Positions 23,775-34,800 of a stretch of DNA of 64,000 nt are shown here, piece after piece. This stretch comes from Littorina saxatilis (lineage: Eukaryota > Mollusca > Gastropoda > Littorinimorpha > Littorinidae), in assembly GCF_037325665.1 (NCBI RefSeq), contig NC_090253.1, positions 39,262,404-39,326,403 of the forward strand. The letters run 5' to 3'. Position 1 is the first letter of the stretch. Every line of letters starts with the position of its first letter. A model generated the notes under the pieces. It ran no database searches and was not told where the DNA came from. It saw only the letters and a program-made list of their open reading frames with translations. Made by a program: the position numbers and the translations under genes.

Positions 23775-23925
23775 CAGTGGAACCTCCCTTTTAAGACCTG
23801 GGAAAATCTGGTCTTTAAAAGGAGGGAGTCTTAAAATAGGGGTATTTTTACAAAGATTATGAACAGAAAGTTTGAGAAAACAAGGTCTTTAAAAGGAGGG
23901 AGTCTTAAAATGGGGGGTTCCACTG
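23775..23925. mobile_element. CAGTGGAAC-type MITE
   Basis: The ends CAGTGGAACCTCCCTTTTAA and GGGGGGTTCCACTG are inverted repeats flanked by TA. Inside, the 'ggtctttaaaaggagggagtcttaaaat' unit appears twice, an early form of the tandem array at 28735-29428. Confidence 0.75.
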
Positions 23926-24465
23926 TATTTACATGTAGTTCTCGATTGTTTGTGAGATTGAGAAATAGAGAGGAAGAGACTCTGAGAGAGATTATTGCCA
24001 TCTTGAGTGCGTTTTTAAAAGGGAGAGATACAAAGAAACCCTTGTTCATTCACATGCCTTCTCTCTCCCTCTGTCATGCACACACAATCATGCACTCTCT
24101 CTCTCTCTCAATCAAAAGCAACTGAGCTGCAAAGAAGGTTTATATTGTGCTGCCAAAGTACATACAAAAATCCAGAAGAAAATTGTTGCTGCACGTAACT
24201 ATTTACACAGGAATCATCTGACAAATTCAAAATGCCTTTTTCAGATTATAGGGCCATTAGGGGGATACATGTACAATGTACTTCTTTCTTCTAATCTGAC
24301 CACCATGTCTTATGGTGGGTTGTGTCTAATAATTTGTGATTACATTATTTTGTCTTGCTCTGTTGACTTCGCCTGCTCCTTGTCACCCCATACTGTATGT
24401 ATCACATTTGCAATAGTCAATCAATATGGGACATAATAAAAAAAGACGATCGAATTCTAAAAATA

Positions 24466-25020
24466 ACTTGAGTTTGTATGGGTTGTGAAAGAGTGAATGC
24501 CCTTCCTTTTAGGGAGACAAACCATCCACGGGCCAATCACTAGCCAGGGGTGTGTCTGAAACACGAGGACAAGGAGCACGTGTAGATTAGGCCAAAAAGA
24601 AAAATATGTCTGTTTCCGGTAACCCGACCGACCCTATTTTTAAGCGCCGACCCTAAAGTTGTTTTTTTCGCTTTTTGCAACAACAAAAAAACAAACAAAC
24701 AACAACAAAAAAGTCAAGTATACTTTATTTAGTTTCAATATAATTATCTAGGACAAAAACATGTGCTAAATAATGGTAAGTAAACTAAGGAAGCGTTTAA
24801 AAAAAATTAAAAAAACACGTAAAAAGACGTTAACAAAACGTAAGAAAAAGGTAAAAAAAAAAACCTAAAAAAAAACGACCGACCGACCCTATTTTTTTTG
24901 GCGATGTTACCGGAAACAGACATATTTTTCTTTTTGGCCTTATTTGTGTCCCTAAAAGCAACGCTATTCACTTTTTCACAACCGACACAAACCTGACGAG
25001 TTATTTCCTTATATCGTCTA
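24466..25020. mobile_element. Hairpin MITE ('tgggttgtgaaagagtgaat' family), interrupted
   Basis: The left end TTTGTATGGGTTGTGAAAGA and the inverted right end (TATTCACTTTTTCACAACC) match the uninterrupted copy at 52314-52503. A Harbinger-like MITE is inserted in its middle. Confidence 0.6.
24590..24939. mobile_element. PIF/Harbinger-like MITE, TTA target site
   Basis: Near-perfect ~35-bp inverted ends (GGCCAAAAAGAAAAATATGT, then CTGTTTCCGGTAAC) are flanked by TTA on both sides. A second internal inverted pair is the 'cgaccgaccctat' box. Sister copies at 43866-44201 and 58316-58638 have the same TTA|GGCC...GGCC|TTA boundaries; halves remain at 25941-26008 and 60755-60836. Confidence 0.75.
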
Positions 25021-25026
25021 TTACAG

Positions 25027-25490
25027 TAATGCATGCAGATATGTACATGGACACTCTCACGTGTATATTATTTGTGTCCCTAAAAGCAAGGGTATTCACT
25101 CGTTCACAAACCCGACAGTTATTTCCTATTATCGTCCATTATAGTAATGCATGCAGGTATGTACATGGACACTCTCACAGTGTTATTTCCGATTATCGTC
25201 TATCATAGTAATGCATGCAGGTATGTACATGGACACTCTCACAGTGTTATTTCCGATTATCGTCTATCATAGTAATGCATGCAGGTATGTACATGGACAC
25301 TCTCACAGTGTTATTTCCGATTATCGTCTATCATAGTAATGCATGCAGGTATGTACATGGACACTCTCACAGTGTTATTTCCGATTATCGTCTATCATAG
25401 TAATGCATGCAGGTATGTACATGGACACTCTCACAGAGTTATTTCCTATTACCGTCTATTATAGAAATGCATGCAGGTATGTATGTACAA
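25027..25490. repeat. Minisatellite, 64-bp unit, about 6-7 copies
   Basis: The unit starts ATGCATGCAGGTATGTACAT, then 'ggacactctcacagtgttatttccgattatcgtctatcat'. Four central copies are essentially identical; the outer ones are diverged. The array starts from the end of the adjacent hairpin MITE and ends only ~35 bp before the TMCO6 stop codon on the other strand. Because the unit is not a multiple of three, the same 61-codon frame recurs; it is not a gene. Confidence 0.9.
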
Positions 25491-25524
25491 GGACACTCAA
25501 GGTCAGTGAACGCGTTCTCCTCGT

Positions 25525-28500
25525 TTAGTCATGGATGTCATTTTCTTCCTGGTGGCCAAAGTAAGTCTCCATGATCTCAAGTGCCTGGTTCTGGATGGCG
25601 TCGTTGGGGTGACTTTCCAGCTGCTCTAGGCTCGTCAGTCCCCCACACTCCTCAAAGATAAACCTGGCCTGCAACACAAATTTATATGAGGCCAATGAAA
25701 AAATTCAATGCTTCGGACTACGTGACCCAATTTTTTTCCTCCCAACTCTAGAACTTTTTTTAAAACCCTTTAAAAAAAATGTTTTTAAAAACAACTTGAT
25801 TTCCCAAACTTTACAAGGGAAGTTACTCTTCTGCGATATCCAGGGGACACATCTCGCACGATTTCCAGCCGATAAAAAGGGACACGCCCCAGCATACATA
25901 ATTTACAAACTTCAATTAAAGTAATCAAACAATAAAAAATAAAAAATACCGACCTATTTTTTTTAGCCTTGTCATCAGAAACTGACGGTTTTTTTCTTTG
26001 GGCCTAAAGACTGGCTGAAGGCCAAAAGTTGTAATGTAAATTGCTTAGCCCTGACTGGGTTTCACAGACTTCAGGAAACATTAGCAACTTGATGTAGTAT
26101 CCAACCCGGTCTGATGCACGCACAATACTGAATAACATGCAATTCGAAGCCAAAAGCACGAACTGAGCATTGACATAACACTTGGTTGTGTGACTACTCA
26201 AATGTGAACTATAATTGCGCAGGTTCGTTTGCTTCCATTTTAACGCAAAGACCCAATTTGACATTTGCGTCATGTAACACTTTCTACCCCACCTATGTTG
26301 ACCAAGTTTTTTTTTAGCCGAGACCGGCTGTGCTGCAGCAGGTCACCCAGAATTGTAGAAACTGTGTATCAACACGCTGGAATGGAGGTGTTAGATGGAC
26401 ATTACAGGAAGCGACTGAAGCCAACAGTCTGAGCGGATATATCCGTACCTGGTCAGATAGAGTCATATGAGTGGGTACGGATATATCCGTACCTGGGAGA
26501 CAATGAGTTAAGCTTAGACCCCATTTGTACTCTAGCAATTTAATCGCCTTCATGTATCTTTCCATATTTATTGCAAATTAATTGTAGTCTGTTACCATGA
26601 GAACACATCAATAACAACAGCTAAAAAAACAAAACCAAAACTCACGTCTGCATAGCGCAAGGCGGCTTCACAGAAAGCCATGGCCATGTGGAGCAGCTCA
26701 ATGTCAAAATGTTTGAGCAAGGGCACGACCTTGGCTACTGCACCATGGGACACCAGCTCTGTGCACACTGTCTCCCCGTGACTCGCCATGTTGCATAGCG
26801 TGTACATTGCCTAGAACAGAATTTATGTCGTCACGTCATTGGAACACACCAACAAACACTAGCACCAACAAACAAACTGAAAAAGCAGCAGCTGAAAATA
26901 ATAAGTCCCCATGACTCGCCATGTTGCATAGTGTGTACATTGCCTAAAACAGAATTTATGTTGTCACGTCATTGGAACACACCAACAAACACTAGCACCA
27001 ACAAACAAACTGACAAAGCAGCAGCATGTTGCATGGTGTGTACATTGCCTGAAACAGAATGAATGTCATCAAGACATTGGAACACACCAACAAACACCAG
27101 CACCAACAAACTCTTCTCCTTCTTTGTTCATCGGCTGAAACTCCCATGGCTTTTTTATGTTTGACCATTTTTACCCCGCCGATTAGGCAGCCATACAGCT
27201 CTTTGTAGAGGATGCATGCTTGGTATTTTCGTGTTTCTATAACCCATCAAACTCTGATATGGATTTCAGGATCTTTTTCTGTATGCACTTGGTCTTGTGC
27301 TTGCGTGTCACACCAGACACCAGCAGGTCTGAACATCAGCTGACCTGGGAGATCAGAAAAATCTCCACCCATAACCCACCAGGCGCAGCCGGGATTCAAA
27401 CTCACGACCTTCCGCTTGGGGGGCTGGTGTCTTATCCACAAGGCCATTGTGCCCGTTGCACCAACAATCAAACAGAATTAATGTTGTGACGTTATTGGAA
27501 CACACCAACAAACACCAGCACCAACAAACAAACTGACGAAGCAACAGCCGAAATTAATTAGTCCCCATGTCTCACCATATTACATAGTGTGTACATCATT
27601 TGCAGAAATGATTAATTATGTCACATCATTGAAACAAACCAGCAAACACCAGCACAAACAAACGGACAAAGCAGCAACGAAAAATATTTAGTCCCCATGA
27701 CTTGCCATGTTGCATAGCTTGTACATTGCCTGAAGAAATTATTCATTTTGTCCCATCATTGAAACAAAAGAACACAAACAAGCTGAAGCAGCCAAATATA
27801 ATTTAAAGTCACAGAGTCTGACTGACGAACACAGGGTCAAACAGCACAACACCTGACCCAGCGTTGTTCTCAGGTCCAGCTCTGAAAAGCTCCTCAAAGT
27901 ACCAAAATTTAAACTGAAACATACGGAAATACATCCTTTAAGTATCAGACCCCTTCTGTTTGGAATTCACTGCCCACTGACCTTTGCAGTTGCTCTTCCC
28001 TATCTCAGTTCAAATCAAAACTAAAAACACACCTTTTCCACAAACATTTACCATGAAATGCATTTTCAAGCCTGGTCCGTTCCTGATGGTCACTTTTGTC
28101 CCATGTACTGTATATAGTTTTTCACGTATGTGTTTTGTGCGCGCGCGAGTGTGTATGTTTGTAATAATGTATTATTGTGCAATTTGTTTTATGTAGCCCA
28201 TGCGTGTGTTTGTGATGTTTTATAGAGCAATGTGTTACTCATTGATATGTGTGTGATTGCACGTTAAATAATGTTATGTTGTCGTAGTATTTTGATTGTA
28301 CAGCGCTTATTGTACAGGAGCAGGGTACCTGGATACATGCGCTATATAAATATCATGCATTATTATCATTATTATCGTTGTTCAACGTACCTCCACCTGT
28401 ACATCATACCCTTTGTCAAGCAGGACAAGCAGGGCCGGAAGTATGGGACCATACGCAATGGACTGGCTGACGTTGTAGTCGCCTGCAATACAGACACCAC

Positions 28501-31500
28501 CAATCACAAACTGTATGCTGTGCAATGCAATGCATTCTACTGCTGCTAAACGCCAGGCTGTGGCATAATTTACAAGAAGTGTCCTAATCTACCAAACTGG
28601 TCTGAATGCAGAATTTAACCTTTAAAAAAAAAAAAGTTTTTTGAAAATATTGTGTTCACCAGTCAATTATTCAGCCTCTTTTTTTCTTCGAGCTACTTGT
28701 TGAGAACATGTGTCCTGACTGTATGTCATCAGTGCAGTGAAACCCTCTTTTTAAGACCCTCTGATTTAAGACTCTCTCCTTTTTAAGACCTTGCCTTTTC
28801 AGATTTTATGTTCACAACCTCTGTAAATTTACCTCCATTTTAAGACTCCCTCCTTTTTAAGACCTTGCCTTTTCAGATTTTATGTTCACAACCTCTGTTA
28901 ATTTACCTCCATTTTAAGACTCCCTCCTTTTTAAGACCTTGCCTTTTCAGATTTTATGTTCACAACCTCTGTAAATTGACCTCCATTTTAAGACTCCCTC
29001 CTTTTTAAGACCTTGCCTTTTCAGATTTTATGTTCACAACCTCTGTAAATTTACCTCCATTTTAAGACTCCCTCCTTTTTTAGACCTTGCCTTTTCAGAT
29101 TTTATGTTCACAACCTCTGTAAATTTACCTCCATTTTAAGACTCCCTCCTTTTTAAGACCTTGCCTTTTCAGATTTTATGTTCACAACCTCTGTTAATTT
29201 ACCTCCATTTTAAGACTCCCTCCTTTTTAAGACCTTGCCTTTTTAGATTTTATGTTCACAACCTCTGTAAATTGACCTCCATTTTAAGACTCCCTCCTTT
29301 TTAAGACCTTGCCTTTTCAGATTTTATGTTCACAACCTCTGTAAATTGACCTCCATTTTAAGACTCCCTCCTTTTTAAGACCTCATTTTCTCCGATTTTT
29401 GGAGGTCTTGAAAAGGGGGGTTCCAGTGTCTATACACCAGGGGTGGGACTCTCTTGTGATGAAAAACGAGGAAATCCCTTTTTTCTAGGGGGGTTCGGGG
29501 GCATGCTCCCCCGAAATTTTGTTAAATGGTACATTAAAATCTGTGCAATCTGGTGCATTCTGAGACTAAAATTCAACTCGTTTGGATCAGGTAAAAAATA
29601 CATACTCCTCATACCCCCCCCAAAAAAAACCCAACCCCAACCAAACAAAAAACACTTTCACACAACAATGGTAACATTGTAATGGTGCATACTAAAGTAA
29701 TGAACCATGTATCCATAATCCAATACTGGCAATAGTATGATCCAAGTGACGCCCCAATGCATTAAAGCTCAAAATGACTATTAGTTCTCAGGAGTTTTCA
29801 GTCAGCACAATTTAACTCTCAAGCCTCCAGTGTTCTGTTCCATCTTTACTGCTCTCCATATCATTCAGTCAACAAGTTATGGATACTGTGATGAAATGGG
29901 ACGCGGAAAAATAGATTACCCCAGCAGAATTCGTAAGTTGTGTCCGCGGAAATCCGCGGATTCGCGAAAAAGTCCCATCCCTGATACACACACATTAAGG
30001 CAAAGGGAGCCACTAAAATCTAAATTTGTATTTACTTCTACCATAGGCTAATGTTATATGCTTATGAAGTGGTAAGGCATATACGATTTCAAAACGGATA
30101 ACGTTTTCAGTACCGTCACTGTCCGTTACCATGGAAACGGCAATCTCCAACTGCCAAAATGGGTTGCTAGGAACACGTTTTTTAGCTTCCCCTTAAATCA
30201 TAGGAATGTGATTTTTTGTATGTAGGATGTAGGAGTCCATAGTTGTGGAATGACAACAGGGATTTTTTCTAGTATGAATAGTTCTGATAAAATATTTTTT
30301 TTAGATGAATTATCATGTTTTTCAGCACAATTTTAGTAAATATGACCCGCCTGAACAGTTATTTATTAATTTAAAGAAAATTCCTGTTGTCATTCCACAG
30401 GTTGTCCTCTGATAAGCATGTCCCTTAAGTTTCATTGCATTCTGAACAGCTGGATTGAAGAAAAACAGTTTCCTAGAAAGCAGGTCATGCAAAAACGCTG
30501 AACAGAGAAACAAGGCCGAGAACATTTCAAAGCTCTTTCATTCACCCCAAATCAATGTTAACATAGTTCAGGTATTTTTCACAGACACCTGGTAACTACA
30601 GGCTTACCTAAAACTGCCCAGCAGCATATGCTGCACCCCCTTGTAGTCTGATGAGCTCATCCTGTCTTTTGAGTTTAGCTGCACGCACAGTGTCGCGTCT
30701 CTTGTTTAGCTGATCTTTCTTGAACCTGAGGCTGCCAAGAACCCTTTTACACTCCTAGCCTTGTTTAGTCTTTTCATGTTACAGCCTGTTGTAAAGCCGT
30801 AGAACTGTGCAGTGTTGAGAGCAGCCGCTGGTTCAAAATTGAATTCCCTAGCCCCTGTGACGACTGCAAACCGTACGCGATTTTTGCATGCAAATTTGTC
30901 CTTGGGGCAGCGAACCCAAACGCTGCTGTGGAGACACTCATTAGAGTTTTGGGTTTTTCCTGACACACATCTCTGAAGCAGTTGATCTTTCGTCAGTCTC
31001 TGGTAAACTGGTTCTAGAGGAGGATTCAGCTTCTTGAAGTTGAGAGGTGTATGGACGAGTTTTGCGTGTGGTCCTGGGGGCTGGTAGAAGGACCATGACG
31101 CGGCACCATGGGGGCACAAGTCATGCTGTGGCTTGTCATCTGTTGAGAAGCCGTGACGCAGAGATGCCATCACTGCCCGTTTCATGTCTGCAACTGTCTT
31201 ACCACCCCCCCCCCCCCCCCTAATTGCCCGATTATAATATATCGTCAACTTCCTGATTGTATTCAGAGTCAGCTGATCATACCCTCGCCCTCCCAAAGTG
31301 ATTCCTTTTTTGCGGCAGTCTGTCACAAGGTTCCGAAGCGCTGTTACAAGACGCTTGGAAACGTGATTGATGTACTCTTCTTTTTCGATGGTTACTTGAT
31401 CTCCATAAGGCTTTATTTTGGAAAGTTCCTGGAAGGTTTTTGTGTCACCGTCTGACAGGATAACTGTGTATCGCAGATTGTGCTGCGACACTGACCTGCC

Positions 31501-31762
31501 CCACAGAACCCGAGCCGCCTCGACTTCCATGATGCCACTGGAACCTAAAAATAAAACCACCGTTTCAGTCAAAGTCAGCCACTGAATAGCAAACACACAA
31601 ACACACACAAACACACACACACACAAAAGGCAATCAGCCACATATCTACCAACATAGACGCTATTATTGCTTTTGTTCAGTACATGTATTACTATGCATG
31701 GATTAGTACCCAAACACACACACACACACACATGCATGCACACATGCATGCACACATGCATG

Positions 31763-31815
<53 letters not shown>

Positions 31816-34800
31816 GGCAATCAGCCACAGATCTACCAACATAGACGCTATCATTGTTTTTGTTCAGTACATGACTATGCATGGATTAGTACCCATGCAA
31901 ACACACACAAATACACAAACACGCACAGACACACACACACACGTACACTTCACATAGACAGCGCACACAAAACACTGACACACATTTTCACAAACACTTA
32001 CAGATCTATGTAAAATTCAAACACAACACACTATCATCCCATTTCAACAAACGTCTTCACAAACGCACCATACACACATACTGTTTAGATCTACGCACTC
32101 ACCTGCAAAATTCTTGTCACAGATGTCCAGTTGTTTTACCAGCCAGGCAGCATACTCCAGGGGTTTCTCCTGAAGAAGTTTGTTTCCAGTTGTCTGGCAA
32201 ACGTATGACAGTAGTTGCACATAACATGAGCGTCAAAGCAAATTCCAGTCAGCACGTCTAGACTACAGCACACCCTATTCCAATGTGGGACGAGTGCCCC
32301 CTGGTCAGCCATGATCCGTCGTAGCTTACACTGATATCAAGAACATCATCATCAGACAGTGTCATTCCATTGTGCGTTGCGTGTATCTGTCTGACCTGAC
32401 GGACAGCGTCACTGAATACTTTCTCCTCCAGTAGATCTACATCAAGTCGTTGATAGAGTTTATCAGCTTTCTTCTGGAAGGTTTTGTGATCCATGCCTAC
32501 CAAATCTAAACTTTCACAAAATTTGTTAAATTGTTGAGCACCTAGCCCACATATCAAGGAGTCTGGACGAATAAACGGCTTGCCTGATGAGACCATAATC
32601 CGTTTGACCGCTTTCTTTGGAAGCAAGGTATCCAGCGGTACCTGGAACAACTTCCTCACATGCGCGTACACTGCAAGGCCGTGTCTCTGTTTTGAGTCTG
32701 GGCATGGTGACAGCGTTGGCTGTTTACATTGCGGACAACAAAGTTCGTTTACAAGTCAATACCATCAAAGGTTTCCAAATCAACAAGACATCTCCTTGTT
32801 TGGGAAGCCTCTGGACCTGTCGCTTTTGACCAGTGGCTGCTGTGTAGGCCTATGTGTTCGTCTTGAATTGTTTTCGCGTCAACCGCCAAGAACACACTCT
32901 CAGTCCTGACGCAGAATTTGATCTGCATGCCACAGCGGTCGATCCAGATTTTGTGCGCTTGGTCACCGATTGTGTTTTAGTTGTTCTCTTGTCTCTGCAA
33001 CTCTTCAGTTGTTGTCTTCTCGTACACTTGCCTTTATGATGTGTTTTTCGGAGCGTTGATCTTTTCACACGTGCCATTTTTCTAAGCAAACTCAGTCGAA
33101 AACTAAACGCGGTGAGCAGACGACTTTTAAAACGCGAAAAGCCACGCGAGCCTATCTGACCAATCGTGGCCAGGTATTTACGTCATACCTCCGTATATGG
33201 AAAGTGTCTGTGGTTTGCTTGTTTGAAAAATAGGGGGGTTTACCCAGGAGAATCCATATTTAACCGAAAATAACCGCAGAATGACACAGGGGAGAGAACT
33301 GCTGTTCAAACGGTATACGACGTTCCCGCGTTGGGCGAGCAGAAATGTCTGTTGTCAAGGGTTGAAAATCGGAATTTTTATCGGAAGAGTGAATGAAAAG
33401 ACAGAAAAATTCGCCGGGTTGGTGCAATGAAATATGTTTTTAGAGACTTTGATGAATTTGTATAGTGTAATCATATGCATTTCATGAAAGTAGACAGATT
33501 GAAAGGTGCAAAACTGCTAACAACTCAAAATGGCTGTTTAAGTCCCATCACTCTAAATTTCAGTGGCGCACTTCGCCTTAAGACACAGATCTACCAACTA
33601 GACTAATAATTCCAAGGAGCACACACTTACTGGTCATGTTGGACATGAGCCAGACAGTCTCCTTGGCGACATAGGACAAGGAACACTCCAGCAGTCTCAG
33701 AAGGGCAGGCATGAGGCGCGGGTTTTCACAGGCCATCAGGCTGTAATCGTCGGGTCCGCTGCAAATGTTACCCAGCGCTCGCAGCATGGGGGTCACCACC
33801 TGTGATGTCACGTAACAATATGAGAATGAGCTAACTTCTTCTTCTTCTTAGCTTATGGGCTGAAACTCCCACGTTCACTCATGTTTTTGCATGAGTGGAT
33901 TTGTACGTGTATAACCGTTTTGACCCCGCCATTCAGGCAGCATATGCCGATTTTGGGGGAGAGCTAACAATATGAGTTATCTCCAGAATGAGCTAGCAAT
34001 CTGAGGATGAGCTAACAATACGAGCTATCTCCAGAATGAGCTAACAATTTGAGGATGAGCTAACAATAACAATTTGAGTATGAGCTAACAATATGAGCTA
34101 TCTCCAGTTTGAGCTAACAATTTGAGGATGAGCTATCTTCAGAATGAGCTAACAATTTGAGGATGAGCTATCTCCAGAATGAGCTAACCATCGGAGGATG
34201 AGCTAACAATATGAGCTATCTCTAGAATAAGCTAACAATATGAGGATGAGCTAACAATATAAGCTAACTCCAGAAAGAGCTAACAATATGAGGATGAGCT
34301 AACAATATGAGCTATCTCCGAAATGAGCTAACCATCTGAGGCTGAGATAGCAATATGAGCTATCTCCAGAATGAGCTAACCATCTGAGGATGAGCTAACA
34401 ATATGAGCTAACTCCAGGATGAGCTAACAATTATGAGGACAAGCTAACAATTATATGAGCTATCTCTAGAATGAGCTAACAATTATGAGGATGAGCTAAC
34501 AATATGAGCTATCTCTAGAATAAGCTAACAATTTGAGTATGAGCTAACAATATGAGCTATCTCTAGAATGAGCTAACAATTATGAGGATGAGCTAACAAT
34601 ATGAGCTATCTCTAGAATGAGCTAACAATATGAGGATAAGCTAACAATTACACATTAACATGCTTCCATTTGAAACTTCGAGGTCTTCATCGGGGATTGA
34701 CGCCCGACCAAAGGTAATTGAAGCCCGACGGAGCGAAGCGACGGAGGGCTTCAATTAGACTTTGGGAGGGCGTCAATCCACAATGAAGACCGAGAAGTTT

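Larger units (their letters stand above)
29999..33577 (-). mobile_element. Kolobok-like DNA transposon with TTAA duplication
   Basis: Ends GGCAAAGGGAGCCACTAAAA (left) and, inverted, GGCGAAGTGCGCCACTGAAA (right) match at 17 of 20 positions. TTAA lies exactly outside both (29995-29998, 33578-33581). The element encodes a minus-strand transposase with the 'Mutator-like transposase' domain seen in many invertebrates. TTAA sites plus this domain point to the Kolobok superfamily; I infer this from memory of the superfamily. It sits in TMCO6 intron 9, same strand as the host gene, with its right end 49 bp from the exon 9 donor. The ~3.6-kb length suits an autonomous copy, now broken. Confidence 0.8.

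Noticed and set aside
25151-25528. Four identical 61-codon frames
   Set aside because: They repeat every 64 bp because of the minisatellite and have no protein family features.
30706-31854. A single 382-codon minus-strand frame with a Cys/Val-rich N-terminus
   Set aside because: Only the part from 31544 down is transposase. The upstream part is translated (CA)n microsatellite inside the transposase intron, so it is not one protein.
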